From Rhodococcus qingshengii (GTDB lineage Bacteria; Actinomycetota; Actinomycetes; Mycobacteriales; Mycobacteriaceae): a stretch of DNA of 64,000 bases. Within the stretch, counting starts at the first letter, position 1; the number at the start of each line of letters is the position of its first letter. The notes below the pieces were generated by a model. It was given only the letters and a program-made list of their open reading frames with translations, was not told the DNA's origin and did no database searches. This document shows, piece after piece, positions 26,302-35,809 of the stretch. The position numbers and the translations under genes are program-made. The stretch spans positions 620,001 to 684,000 of the forward strand of contig NZ_JAJNCL010000003.1 of NCBI RefSeq assembly GCF_021025955.1, in the 5' to 3' direction.

Positions 26302-27042
26302 TCAGCCGAGGCCCGTGCCCACCAGCTGACCTACTCCGTACGTCACAGCCATCGCGAGCGCGCCGCCGATCACCACGCGCAGCACCGCTCTGGTCTTGCG
26401 CGCTCCGCCGAGCGTCGCGCTGATCGTTCCGGTCAGTGCAAGTGCGATCAGCACCGCGAAAAATGCGATGGGGACGCGGATGCCCGTCGGCGGCAACAGA
26501 ATTGCGACCAACGGGATCGCCGCGCCGATCGTGAACGAGATTGCCGACGAAATCGCTGCATGCCACGGATTGGTGAGATCGTCTGGATCGATACCCAATT
26601 CGACTTCGACGTGCGCCGCGAAGGCATCGTGCTCGGTCAATTCCTCGGCGACGCGGCGGGCCGTCTCCGGACTCAATCCCTTGTTCTCGTAGATCTCGGT
26701 CAGTTCCTGAAGTTCAGCCTCCGGGGTCTCGAGGAGTTCCTTCTTCTCCTTCTGCAGGAGTGCGCGTTCGGTATCCCGCTGAGCGCTGACCGAGACGTAC
26801 TCGCCCAACGCCATCGATACAGCGCCGGCAATCAGACCTGCAAAGCCGGCCGTGAAGATCGCGGAGCGCTCGGTTGTCGCTGCCGCAACACCGACCACGA
26901 GGCCTGCGGTCGAGACGATTCCGTCGTTTGCGCCCAGAACACCGGCACGCAGCCAGTTCAGGCGATTGTTCAAACTCGTTGCGTGAGGTTCCGATTCTCC
27001 ACCGGGCGCCCCGTCGGTCAACTGCACACTGTCTCCGGACAT
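26302..27042 (-). CDS. VIT1/CCC1-family iron/manganese transporter
   Basis: A 246-aa inner-membrane protein. GVLGANDGIVSTAGLVVGVA (about residues 34-53) is the signature first transmembrane helix. A second helix pair contains AGAVSMALGEYVSVSAQRD, then a soluble acidic metal-binding helical domain (about 90-160, rich in Glu), then three C-terminal helices ending VTYGVGQLVGTGLG. The family exports Fe2+ or Mn2+ from the cytoplasm or into compartments. No Fur-type box was recognised upstream. Confidence 0.9.
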   Translation of the reverse strand: MSGDSVQLTDGAPGGESEPHATSLNNRLNWLRAGVLGANDGIVSTAGLVVGVAAATTERSAIFTAGFAGLIAGAVSMALGEYVSVSAQRDTERALLQKEKKELLETPEAELQELTEIYENKGLSPETARRVAEELTEHDAFAAHVEVELGIDPDDLTNPWHAAISSAISFTIGAAIPLVAILLPPTGIRVPIAFFAVLIALALTGTISATLGGARKTRAVLRVVIGGALAMAVTYGVGQLVGTGLG

Positions 27043-27172
27043 GGACCCAGATTAGGGCGATCAGTCCGGTTGCGATAGCAATCTGAGCCTGTCCTTCGCG
27101 CAGTGATATATTCCGAACGGCATCCCAACCAAGCATTTGCTAGGTTGGAATCGGCATACCTCTGGAGGCACT

Positions 27173-27931
27173 ATGAGCGCAGCACGCACCGCTTTTGTCA
27201 GCGGCGGAACCGGCGGAATCGGGTCGGCGATCGCCTTGACTCTCGCCGAACGCGGACACGACGTCGCCTTCACCTACCGAAACAACAAGGACGCCGCCGA
27301 GCAACTGAGCGAGCAGATTCGAACCCATGGCGTGCACTCCCACTCGTACTCTCTCGACTTGACCGACGAGTTGTCGATCAGCGCCGCCGTCAACGATGCG
27401 GTCCGTGATCTGGGCGCGTTGACGACGCTGGTCCACGCTGCTGGACCGCACGTCCCGATGACCCACCTCTCACGCGTGACACCCGCGTTCTTCACCGAAC
27501 AACTGAACCAGGAAGCAGCGGCGTTCTTCACACTCGTCCACACTGCCCTACCTGCGCTGCGTGCATCCTCGGGTTCGGTGGTAGCGGTGACAACCGCGGC
27601 AACGGATCGCTTTCCCGTGCGCGACGGACTCTCCGCAGGCACCAAAGGGGCTGTCGAACAACTTGTTCGCGGATTCGCCGCAGAGGAAGGACGCTACGGC
27701 GTCCGGTTCAACGCTGTAGGACCAGGCATGTTGACGGACGGAATGGCGGAGCGACTGATCAGCTCTGCCGAACTCGACCAGAGCGCACTCGACGTGACAA
27801 TGAGCCGAATCCCGTTGAAGCGCTTCGGATCAGCTGCCGACATCGCCGAAGCAGTATGTTTCCTCGCAAGCGATGCCGCCGGATTCATCAGCGGCCAGAA
27901 GCTCAACGTCGACGGCGGCTACACCGTGTGA
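27173..27931 (+). CDS. SDR-family protein with atypical active site
   Basis: A 252-aa Rossmann protein resembling FabG-type SDRs: SGGTGGIG at 10-17, HAAGPH in place of NNAG, and a C-terminal FLASDAAGFISGQKLNVDGG hallmark. The active site is unusual. In the segment DGLSAGTKG the Lys158 is present, but the residue four positions before it is Ser154 instead of Tyr, and the catalytic-serine strand reads VVAVTTAA. It may be a non-canonical reductase or have lost activity. CTGGAGG lies 5 nt before the ATG. It is convergent with a KstR-like TetR gene, the stops being 3 bp apart. Confidence 0.8.
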   Translation: MSAARTAFVSGGTGGIGSAIALTLAERGHDVAFTYRNNKDAAEQLSEQIRTHGVHSHSYSLDLTDELSISAAVNDAVRDLGALTTLVHAAGPHVPMTHLSRVTPAFFTEQLNQEAAAFFTLVHTALPALRASSGSVVAVTTAATDRFPVRDGLSAGTKGAVEQLVRGFAAEEGRYGVRFNAVGPGMLTDGMAERLISSAELDQSALDVTMSRIPLKRFGSAADIAEAVCFLASDAAGFISGQKLNVDGGYTV

Positions 27932-27934
27932 GTG

Positions 27935-28567
27935 CTATCCACCCAACTTGCGAAAGACCAGTCGCACGGCAAGTTCGAGGTGCGCCATCACCTCGTCCGT
28001 CGTCATTCGGCCGGCAACCCACGAGACGAGACTCGACATCCAGACGTCGTCGATCACCTTCACCGCGTCCATCTGCTGTTGCGAGACTTCCTCGACGCCG
28101 ATCGCCTTCGCGAACATCTCGGTCACGACCCCACCGAGTGCGTTGAGTTCCGGAGTCGCCGACGCGTCCGCGAACATGTACGCCCGAACCAACGCTTCGT
28201 AACGGAGGTGATCGGTCTCGAGGACCTCCGTATTCTTGCGCAGCACAAACAGAATCCGGTCCGACGGAGTCTCGCCCGGGATTACAAAGTCTTGGAATCT
28301 GTCACGCAAACCCTCGAACATCCACAACAACGCGACGACAAGCATGTGGTTCTTGGACGGGAAATACCGGTAAACAGTGCCGATCGCGACGCCGGCGCGA
28401 TCGGCCACCGATCGCATCTGCACCGCGTCGTAGCCGCCTTCGGAGGCGGATTCCATTGCGGCGTCGACAATCCGGCGAAAACGCGCTCGCTGCGACGGCG
28501 TCGTTCGACGCCCGGTCACCGAGCTACGTTCGACCACCGACTGGTCTGCCTTATCGCCACCTGCCAT
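27935..28567 (-). CDS. KstR-like TetR-family repressor
   Basis: A 210-aa regulator. The N-terminal helix-turn-helix region GGYDAVQMRSVADRAGVAIG followed by TVYRYFPSKNHMLV closely resembles KstR, the cholesterol-catabolism repressor of mycobacteria and rhodococci. The ligand domain keeps YVFADAS-like and DVWLSNLLAW-like blocks (AYMFADASATPE; DDVWMSSLVSWVAGR). The start is ATG 28567 (MAGGDKADQ). No steroid genes adjoin it, so it is probably a KstR paralogue. An 8-bp palindrome AGACGTCT sits at 28584-28591, 17 bp upstream of the start, and could be its own operator; the classical KstR TnnAACnnGTTnnA site was not seen. Confidence 0.8.
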   Translation of the reverse strand: MAGGDKADQSVVERSSVTGRRTTPSQRARFRRIVDAAMESASEGGYDAVQMRSVADRAGVAIGTVYRYFPSKNHMLVVALLWMFEGLRDRFQDFVIPGETPSDRILFVLRKNTEVLETDHLRYEALVRAYMFADASATPELNALGGVVTEMFAKAIGVEEVSQQQMDAVKVIDDVWMSSLVSWVAGRMTTDEVMAHLELAVRLVFRKLGG

Positions 28568-28681
28568 GTCCACAACCCTTATTAGACGTCTTTTTGCCGA
28601 TCCCCAATGTAGTCGCCCACCGCAATTGGCGGGTGCATGACTGCCCACTTCCAAGTTGCCGGGCAGCGGGACTGACCGAGA

Positions 28682-30181
28682 TCAGGACGCGCGCCGCGGC
28701 CGATCGGATCGGCCGCGTCTACGTGGATCTTCCGACCAGTCGCGAGAGGGTGCGCGTCGGCCCGGAGCTTGAGTCCGGCGCCTGTCGGGTTGCGGTGCCC
28801 GTCGCTCCGGTCGGCGTTGACCAGTAGGGGCAGTCTGGGCGCGGCGAGCAGGCGGCCTACGTCGATCAGTCTGCGGTTTCTTGGCAATGCCGAACCGAGG
28901 CTTGCCGAAGACCAGCGGAATCCAGCCGCGACCGCTGCTCTCGGCCGAGGCGACTGCCTCGGGCTCACGGAAGGCTGCGTGCGCGATGAGCCCGAACATC
29001 AGCAAAGTGGTGATCATCGACGTTCCGCCCGCCGAGATGAGCGGTAGTTGCAGACCGGTCACCGGAATCAGGCCGACCACGTAGGCGATGTTGATGAACG
29101 CCTGTACGACGATCAACGTCGTTGCCGTCGCCGTCATGACCTTGAGGAACGGATCAGTGGACCGTTTCGCGATCCGCAACCCGACGATCAGAACCGCGGC
29201 GAAGAGAGCAACGACGATCAGCGCGCCGACCAGACCCAGTTCTTCACCGATCACGGCAAAAATGAAGTCGTTGTGTGCCTGCGGGAGGTAGCTCCATTTG
29301 GCGTCGGACTGACCAAGACCGCGACCGAAAATGCCGCCGTTGGCCAATGCGTACTTGGCCTGAGTGCTCTGGAAGTTCAACCCCTGCGGGTCGAGGTCTG
29401 GATTCAGGAATGCCTTGATGCGATCCGATCGGTAACCAGCAGTAAGCCCGAGCACGAGAAACGCGACGGCAGAACCGAGTGTGAGGCTGATGAACGTCTT
29501 CATCCGGAACAGTCCGAACCACAGCACCGACATGAAGATGATGCCGATCGTGATGGTGGTTCCGAGGTCCTTCTCCAACACCACCAGGACCAGAACGAGC
29601 AGCGTCGTCCCGCCGATCACCGGCAACGCGCGGTTGACATCCATCCGTGCGTTCATGAACGACGCAACTGTCGCAGCCGACCAGATCGCCAAAGCAAGTT
29701 TGGCCAGCTCCGACGGCTGAAAGGAAATGCCCGCGATCACGAACCAGCTGCGAGCACCCATCTGTTCCGAGCCGATACCTGGAATCAGCACCAGGACAAG
29801 CAGAACAAGACACAGGATCAGCAGCCATGGTGAGGCTCTACGCATCGTTTCGGTCGGCAACCGCACGACCGCTACGAACATGACCAAACCGATCGCTGCG
29901 AACATGCACTGCGGCCAGAAGCGGGCGTAGGACGTCCCGGACAGAACATAGGACTCGACGCCTGAAGACGACAGCACCATCAGCAGTCCGAACGCGACGA
30001 TCAGCACGACCAGACCGACAATCATATGGAAATCGAACAGTGGCCGATTCGTCCACATAGCCGTTCGAGCGCGGAAGGGTGTCGATGTGCGGTCACGTTT
30101 GTCCGACGATCCACGGGGTGAGTTAACTGGCTCTCCACTCCCGCGACCGTTGGGCTTGTCTTCACTGCGACCGGTCACCAC
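28682..30181 (-). CDS. FtsW/RodA-type SEDS peptidoglycan polymerase
   Basis: A 499-aa membrane enzyme that polymerises lipid II into glycan strands with a cognate PBP. It has about ten transmembrane helices. SEDS hallmarks are GARSWFVIAGISFQPSELAK, VVLEKDLGTT, the extracellular loop YRSDRIKAF near residue 265, and GLQLPLISAGGTSM near the C-terminus, which favour FtsW over RodA. The C-terminal tail is long, basic and proline-rich. It is not in a division (dcw) cluster here, so it may be an additional FtsW. Start codons are ambiguous: GTG 30181 or 30178, or ATG 30058, which would remove a 41-residue polar extension. Confidence 0.88.
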   Translation of the reverse strand: MVTGRSEDKPNGRGSGEPVNSPRGSSDKRDRTSTPFRARTAMWTNRPLFDFHMIVGLVVLIVAFGLLMVLSSSGVESYVLSGTSYARFWPQCMFAAIGLVMFVAVVRLPTETMRRASPWLLILCLVLLVLVLIPGIGSEQMGARSWFVIAGISFQPSELAKLALAIWSAATVASFMNARMDVNRALPVIGGTTLLVLVLVVLEKDLGTTITIGIIFMSVLWFGLFRMKTFISLTLGSAVAFLVLGLTAGYRSDRIKAFLNPDLDPQGLNFQSTQAKYALANGGIFGRGLGQSDAKWSYLPQAHNDFIFAVIGEELGLVGALIVVALFAAVLIVGLRIAKRSTDPFLKVMTATATTLIVVQAFINIAYVVGLIPVTGLQLPLISAGGTSMITTLLMFGLIAHAAFREPEAVASAESSGRGWIPLVFGKPRFGIAKKPQTDRRRPPARRAQTAPTGQRRPERRAPQPDRRRTQAPGRRAPSRDWSEDPRRRGRSDRPRRAS

Positions 30182-30282
30182 ACAAGTATCGTCCCACGAC
30201 TCCTAACCCATGGGTAACACAAGTCCCACGAGTCACACGGGCTCGGCCTCCCGGGGGCACTGTTGACCCACGAAATACCAGG

Positions 30283-31346
30283 TCACGCCCTGCGCCGACG
30301 GCTGTCTGCCACCGCTCCCGCCAACGACAGCGTCAACATGACGACGCAGACAGCCAGCGCGAACCGAACGCACGTCCGTATCCCTCGGTCGACGACCCGA
30401 GCACACCGAGATACAACCCCGATACCGCGGCCAGAGAGATGGTCGCCGACAAGCGCTGCGACAGTTGAAGGAAGCCCGCTGCAACTCCGTTCGCACCCGC
30501 CGGGGCATATTCGAGAGTCAGCACCCGATTGGGCGCGTCGACGAAACCGCTGGCAACTCCCGACAACACCGCCAGGACTACCAGCACCGGGATCAGATAT
30601 TCCCGAGGAATCAGATTGACCACCACGATGTAGCCGAGGATGACAAGGATCTCGCCGACTATCGCGAAAACGACCGCACTTCGGCCGAACCTGGCAACCA
30701 GCCGCCATCCGAAGGCCGACGTCATTGCCATGGCGAGTGAGCTACCGGTCATGATCAACGCCGCACTCAGCGGGGCGAAGCCCAAACCTTCGATCAGATA
30801 GAGGCTGAGCACTCCGTTGACGGCGAGGATGGATCCGAACCAGAAGAGTGCAACGGTTGTACCCAGTCGGAACCACCGGTTCGGGTCACGATGGGCCACA
30901 ACAGGAGCCCGGTCGTAGTCGCCAGCAGACACAACCCCACCGGATCGATCGACGCGCCCGATCGGGTGGTTCGATCACGGCGCAGAAAGCGAAACGCCAG
31001 AATCAGTGTGATCAGAGCAAACGGCACGTTGAGAACGAGAAGCAACCGTCATCCGAAGTCGGCGTCGGCATATTTCAGCAGTACGCCACCGAGGATCGGT
31101 CCGGAAACGCCGGCTAGACCACCCGCGGTGCTGTACGCGCCCGGCGACGTCACCGAGTCGGCCCGCCGGCACCAGTGCCAAGCTTAAAGTCAGCGAATAG
31201 CTCGCAAGAATCCACTGCACCTCGGAGGTCGACGCGCCCAGCGACGCGCGGATCGACGGAACCCCGATTCCGAGCACCGCCGAATCGAGAAGAGTGGTGA
31301 GCCCGCGGCTACGCAGACGGTGATCTCCCAGCGGACGTCCGACTCG
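30283..31346 (-). pseudogene. Decayed DHA2-type MFS transporter
   Basis: Fragments of one 14-helix MFS exporter lie in order but in different frames. The N-terminus TKLESDVRWEITVCVAAG is followed by a one-base shift into LTTLLDSAVLGIGVPSIRAS and GRLGDVAG. A block of transmembrane segments is missing before STAGGLAGVSGPILGG. There is then a TGA (31070-31072) where family members read Trp (DFG-stop-RLLLVLNVPFALI). A later frame carries TTVALFWFGSILAVNGV to GFLQLSQRLS, and the end shifts again before the stop at 30283. Several frameshifts, deletions and a nonsense codon rule out a functional protein. No start codon was found near 31346. Confidence 0.85.
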
Positions 31347-31393
31347 AGCTTGGTGGATTCGGCCGCCGCTGTGACCGTGTGGGACAGGACCCG

Positions 31394-32788
31394 TTACCCC
31401 GCAGCTTCAGACCCGGCCCGACGCGTGAGCGGCGGTCGCAACCCCAAGTGCTCTCGCAGCGTCGATGTGGAGTACTCGGTGCGGTACGCCCCACGCTCCT
31501 GCAGCTCCGGGATCAACCAGTCGACGATTTCGTCGAGCCCGGTCGGCACCAGGTACGGCGAGATGTTGAAGCCGTCCGAAGCTCCGTTGCGCACCCAATG
31601 GACCAACTGATCGGCGACCTGCCCCGGAGTGCCCGCAAAACCCGAGCGCTGCGAGGTCTCGATGGCGACCTGACGTAGGGACAGATTCTTTGCCTCGGCC
31701 AGAGCCCGCCATTCACGCGCAATCGCAATGGGGTCGTTGCCGTCTCGCGCGGAACCGCGCGTCTCGGAAACCGGGCGGGCAACCGGATCTTCCTCTGGAA
31801 GTGGACCGTCCGGGTCTCGGTCGGAAAGGTCCTTCCCCCACACCAATCCGACGAGGGACAGTGCAGTTTGGCCGGTGAACTGACCTTCAAGGACCCACCG
31901 TGCCTTCTCCTCGACTTCGGACTCGCTCTCCGCCAACACGATCTGCGTGCTGGGCAAGATCTTGACGTCGTCCTCCGGCCGCCCGACTCTACGCAAACGA
32001 GCCCGAATGTCGTCGGCGAAGTCGAGTGCGCCGTCGAAATGCGTCCCGTGCCGCGAGAAGATGACGTCGGCGTGCGTCGCCGCGAAATCGCGTCCAGACG
32101 GCGAATCGCCGGCTTGAAAGATGACCGGATGTCCCTGTCTACTGCGGGGAAGCGTCGGCGTCACGGAGATATCGAACTGCGAAGTCTGACGTCGTACGTC
32201 GCTCACGGCTCCCGGAGTCGACCAGTTCTCGGACGTGCGAGAACCCGAGATCGCGTCGTCGGCCCACGAATCCCACAGTGCCCGCGCGGTTTCGATGAAC
32301 TGCCCGGCACGCTCGTAACGTAGGGAGTGATCGAGGAAACCCCCGCGACGGAAGTTTTCTCCTGTCCACGCGTTGTCGGTGGTCACCGCGTTCCAGCCGG
32401 CCCGTCCGTCGGAAAGTAGGTCGAGGCCGGAGAGTCGACGTGCGAGGTCGGCCGGTTCGTTGTACGTGGTGTTCTGTGTCGCGACCAAACCGATCTTGTC
32501 GGTGATACCGGCGAGGGCGGCCAACTGCGCAATGGCGTCGGGGCGGCCGGCGATATCCAGATCGAGAATCTTGCCGTTCTGCTCGCGAAGGCGAAGGCCC
32601 TCACCGAGGAAGAAGGCATCGAACAGGCCTCGCTCGGCGGTGAGTACCAACCGCCGAAACGTCTCGAAGTCGATCTGGGAACCACTGGCGGAATCGGACC
32701 AGATGGTGGTGTGGTTGACCCCTTGGAAGAAGACGCCGAAGTGAACGTGAGCGTCGGGTCGAGGTACGGCGGAGCGTGATGCAGTCAT
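31394..32788 (-). CDS. NtaA/SnaA/DszA-family FMN-dependent monooxygenase
   Basis: A 464-aa two-component flavin monooxygenase of the bacterial luciferase-like superfamily. Features are the N-terminal FGVFFQGVNHTTIW, TQNTTYNEPADLARR (about residues 104-118), GRAGWNAVTTDNAWTGENF (about 128-146) and ERAGQFIETARALWDSW. Members use reduced FMN from a separate reductase to attack nitrilotriacetate, sulfones such as dibenzothiophene sulfone, or other xenobiotics; a sulfur-acquisition role is common in Rhodococcus. It starts 29 bp after the second flavin monooxygenase, forming a pair. No flavin reductase is adjacent. Confidence 0.88.
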   Translation of the reverse strand: MTASRSAVPRPDAHVHFGVFFQGVNHTTIWSDSASGSQIDFETFRRLVLTAERGLFDAFFLGEGLRLREQNGKILDLDIAGRPDAIAQLAALAGITDKIGLVATQNTTYNEPADLARRLSGLDLLSDGRAGWNAVTTDNAWTGENFRRGGFLDHSLRYERAGQFIETARALWDSWADDAISGSRTSENWSTPGAVSDVRRQTSQFDISVTPTLPRSRQGHPVIFQAGDSPSGRDFAATHADVIFSRHGTHFDGALDFADDIRARLRRVGRPEDDVKILPSTQIVLAESESEVEEKARWVLEGQFTGQTALSLVGLVWGKDLSDRDPDGPLPEEDPVARPVSETRGSARDGNDPIAIAREWRALAEAKNLSLRQVAIETSQRSGFAGTPGQVADQLVHWVRNGASDGFNISPYLVPTGLDEIVDWLIPELQERGAYRTEYSTSTLREHLGLRPPLTRRAGSEAAG

Positions 32789-32817
32789 GGCCGAAATATC
32801 CTTAGCGCGAAGTCAAG

Positions 32818-33897
32818 TCAGGAGGAGTGGGCGAATCGATTTGCGGGCCGCTGCAGACCGAGGTTGCCCCTCAGGGTCGATCCCGGAACCGGGCGTCGCG
32901 TCAACCCGGCCTTGGACAGCGCCGGAAGCACGAATTTGGCCAGCACCGGAAGGTCCTCGTCGATCACGAGAGGGTGGAAATGAACACCGTCGAGGCGCCC
33001 GGCCAACTCCTTCAGAACTACGGCCGCTTCCCCCGGATCTGCATCCAGGAGCAGTCGGCCAGTGTCGACGGCATTCCCGTACGAGTTCAGCTCGGTCAGC
33101 CGCTGCGCCGCAGACAGATTCAGCGTATCGAAAGCCACATCGACCTCGGCGACCACCAATGACGCGCCCTCATCGCGCGCCTTGGCGGCCGACTGTGCAA
33201 TGGTTTCCACCGAATCACCGGACACGAGAACAACATCCGACTGGCGTGGATCGATTTCGCCGTATCGGCCGAATACCACCAACTGGCCTTGAGGCGGCCG
33301 CGGAACGATTGCGGGCCCCTTCACCGAGAACGTGTCGCCCTCGAAATTGACGTAATGCAGACGATCACGCTCGAGGAAACGCCCACTGAGATAGTCACGG
33401 ACGACAGCGTCGTCCTCCCATGAATCCCAGAGATCGGTCACAACGGTGACCGAATCCCGCTGCTCTTGCTGACGCGCCGACTCCGTTGTCACCGGAGCCC
33501 TCCCCCACGCCCTCGACGCGGCATCGTCTTCGACCGGAACAGCAAGCCAGCCGCCACGCCCACGCGAGGAGTAGTCCAACGTCGCCAATTGCGAAGAGGT
33601 GTGGAACGGTTCGGCGTAGGTGGTCCCGACGACGGGGACCAGTCCGATCGTGCTCGTCGTCGCCGCCACGTATGACGCCCTGGAGACGGCATCGATGCGG
33701 CCGACAACGTCACCACTCGGAGGGAGGATGGAATCGTCGAACGTCACGAAGGTGAAGCCCGCATTCTCGGCAGCCGCAACGCGATCGCGCACGGCGTTAC
33801 CCGTGAGCAACTGATCCGGGCGGCGTGAGCTTCGGCGCCAGGCAGCGGGGTGAGTGCCCTCGCCGTCCAGTTCGATACCCACGGCAAATACAGTCAT
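32818..33897 (-). CDS. Luciferase-like (LLM) flavin-dependent monooxygenase
   Basis: A 359-aa LLM-fold protein, shorter than its neighbour. Recognisable are NAGFTFVTFDDSILPP, the substrate/FMN region GLVPVVGTTYAEPFHTSSQLATLDYSSRG, and VVTDLWDSWEDDAV, which parallels the DLWDSW segment of NtaA-type enzymes. Compared with the family, the C-terminal half is compact. ATG 33897 is chosen because GGAGG lies just upstream; the frame is open to 33930. With the following gene it forms a two-monooxygenase operon that may act on related substrates. Confidence 0.82.
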   Translation of the reverse strand: MTVFAVGIELDGEGTHPAAWRRSSRRPDQLLTGNAVRDRVAAAENAGFTFVTFDDSILPPSGDVVGRIDAVSRASYVAATTSTIGLVPVVGTTYAEPFHTSSQLATLDYSSRGRGGWLAVPVEDDAASRAWGRAPVTTESARQQEQRDSVTVVTDLWDSWEDDAVVRDYLSGRFLERDRLHYVNFEGDTFSVKGPAIVPRPPQGQLVVFGRYGEIDPRQSDVVLVSGDSVETIAQSAAKARDEGASLVVAEVDVAFDTLNLSAAQRLTELNSYGNAVDTGRLLLDADPGEAAVVLKELAGRLDGVHFHPLVIDEDLPVLAKFVLPALSKAGLTRRPVPGSTLRGNLGLQRPANRFAHSS

Positions 33898-34127
33898 GTG
33901 TCCTCCATCGGTCCTGGCGGTAGCACCCACACTGCGGTTAGGAAGCGGGTTGCTGCGGCATCATCGAGCCAGGTCTCTCAGCCACTCTGGATGGTGGGTG
34001 CAATCTATGCGGGCCACGCGGGGCAAGTCAAATCATGCTTGTCGAATCACATTGACCTACAACATATTTCAATACAATCACCCTGATCGAAAGGGTTGCG
34101 CAAACACTAGCCGACATCGAAACCAAA

Positions 34128-34159
34128 GAGCCCCGCCCGACTGTCGTCGGACGGGGCTC
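34128..34159 (-). terminator. Intrinsic terminator of the solute-binding protein gene
   Basis: Inverted repeat of 13-nt arms (gagccccgcccga / tcggacggggctc, one mismatch) around a 6-nt loop. On the minus strand it is followed by a T-rich tract (CTTTGGTTT). It lies 21 bp after the stop of the binding-protein gene and separates it from the monooxygenase pair. Confidence 0.75.
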
Positions 34160-34180
34160 GTCTGGAGGGCAGCAGTTGAT

Positions 34181-35809
34181 CTACTTCGCGCCCAGCCAAG
34201 CCTGGTCGAACAGCATGATTCCCGTGGCTGTGGGAACGACGCCGTGGACGTTCTTCTGCCAAGCCCAGAACGACGTCAGCCCGCCGATAGGCGCCGACGG
34301 AACCGTCTCGTTCCACAGCGTCTGAATCTTGCCGATGATCGCCAGAGTCGACGAATTATCCTTGGCTTGTTGTAGATCTGCGATCAGCTGATCCATCGCC
34401 GGGTTCGCGTATCCAGCAGTATTCGCCATCGAGGTGCTGTTGGTCGTGGAGAACAATCCGAGATCGAGAATCGACTCGTACATTCCGATGCCCGCGTGCG
34501 CGAGGTCGAAATCGTGCTTGACGTAGACGTTCTGCACGATGTCGCCGGCGTTGTTGGCCAAGATCAAGTTCACCTCGAACCCGACGGCCTGCAACAGTGA
34601 CTGCACGGCGAGGCCGATCGCTTGGTCCTTCGGCTCACTGAGAACGACGTAGTCGAGAGTGCCGTCGTATCCGTCTGCCTTCGCCTGATTCAGAAGCTCC
34701 TTGGCCTTTTCGGGGTCGTAGGCAATACCCGGCGTGTCTACATGCCATTGCGACGTCGGACCGAACAACTCCGAGCCCGGCAGTCCCTCACCGTTTTCCA
34801 CGCGCTGATCGATCAACACTGGGTCGAGCGCATAGCCGATAGCTTGGCGGACACGAACATCCGAGCCCGGCCGGCCTTCACGGTTGTTGACAATCTCGGC
34901 ACTACCGGCGTTGAGCACGTCGATGTAGCCGGGGTAACCAGTGGACTTGGCGGAATTGATCGCCGAAGTAAGGCCACGAATATAGGCGACATCGAGCTGA
35001 CCACTGTTCAATGATTCGAGATTGGCCTGTGGACCGTTGAGTGCAACCATCCGCAATTTGTCCAGCTTGGGAGCACCGCCGTAGTAGGACTGGTTGGCCT
35101 TGAAGATTCGCTCGACGCTCGGCGTGAAGAGATCTTCGGTGAAGGGTCCGGCGCCCACGGCGGTGAACTTGTCGCCTTGCTGCGAACTCGGGGCGACGAT
35201 CATCCCGTGCCCGAGGGCGAGCATCGACGGAAAGCGCATCCACGGCGTCTTCAACTTGAAGTCGACCGTCGTGGAACCGCTTGCCTGCGCCGATTCCACC
35301 GAAGCCAGCCACAACTCGGCGCCATTGCCCTTGCCCGCGTTGTACCGATCGATGCTCGCGATCACGGCGTCGGCGTCGAGCGCGGAGCCGTCGCTGAACT
35401 TCACACCGTCGCGAAGTTTCAACGTCCAGGTGGCTCCGTCGTCAGAGGTCTCGAGCGATTCGGCAAGCTTGGGCTTGAATTCGCCACTAGCAGTGTCGTA
35501 GCTCATCAAAACGTCGTAAACAGCTGCGAATGCTTCTCCGCCGGAACCACCGCGCGCGGCAGTCTTGGTCGGGTCGAGAGAGGGAACGAGCACCTGCACG
35601 CCGTACGTCATGGTCCCGCCGGCGACCGCATTCCCCGGATCGGGCTGCTCGTTGACCATGCCGGTCACGATGTGTCCCGACGCGGTCGTCGTGTCAGTAC
35701 CGCTGTCGTCATTGCTGCTCGCGCAGCCCACCAACAGGACACCGGCACCGATCAGCGCCACTGCGACACGGCTGACGTTCCCGATAGGCCAAGATCTCGA
35801 GTGCGACAC
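34181..35809 (-). CDS. ABC-type peptide/opine-family solute-binding lipoprotein (orphan)
   Basis: A 542-aa extracellular lipoprotein of the SBP_bac_5 (DppA/OppA/NikA) family. The signal sequence ends in the lipobox LLVGC with lipidated Cys29, then a Ser/Thr/Asp-rich linker. Family motifs include TMTYGVQVLVPSLDP, WTLKLRDGVKFSDGSALDADAV and YDPEKAKELLNQA. No permease or ATPase genes adjoin it, so it must use a transporter encoded elsewhere. Proximity to the NtaA/DszA-type monooxygenases suggests uptake of their substrate or of a sulfur source. The ligand is unknown. Confidence 0.88.
   Translation of the reverse strand: MSHSRSWPIGNVSRVAVALIGAGVLLVGCASSNDDSGTDTTTASGHIVTGMVNEQPDPGNAVAGGTMTYGVQVLVPSLDPTKTAARGGSGGEAFAAVYDVLMSYDTASGEFKPKLAESLETSDDGATWTLKLRDGVKFSDGSALDADAVIASIDRYNAGKGNGAELWLASVESAQASGSTTVDFKLKTPWMRFPSMLALGHGMIVAPSSQQGDKFTAVGAGPFTEDLFTPSVERIFKANQSYYGGAPKLDKLRMVALNGPQANLESLNSGQLDVAYIRGLTSAINSAKSTGYPGYIDVLNAGSAEIVNNREGRPGSDVRVRQAIGYALDPVLIDQRVENGEGLPGSELFGPTSQWHVDTPGIAYDPEKAKELLNQAKADGYDGTLDYVVLSEPKDQAIGLAVQSLLQAVGFEVNLILANNAGDIVQNVYVKHDFDLAHAGIGMYESILDLGLFSTTNSTSMANTAGYANPAMDQLIADLQQAKDNSSTLAIIGKIQTLWNETVPSAPIGGLTSFWAWQKNVHGVVPTATGIMLFDQAWLGAK

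Noticed and set aside
28584-28591. KstR operator upstream of the KstR-like gene
   Set aside because: AGACGTCT is palindromic but does not match the TnnAACnnGTTnnA consensus and is short enough to be chance, so it is mentioned only with the gene.
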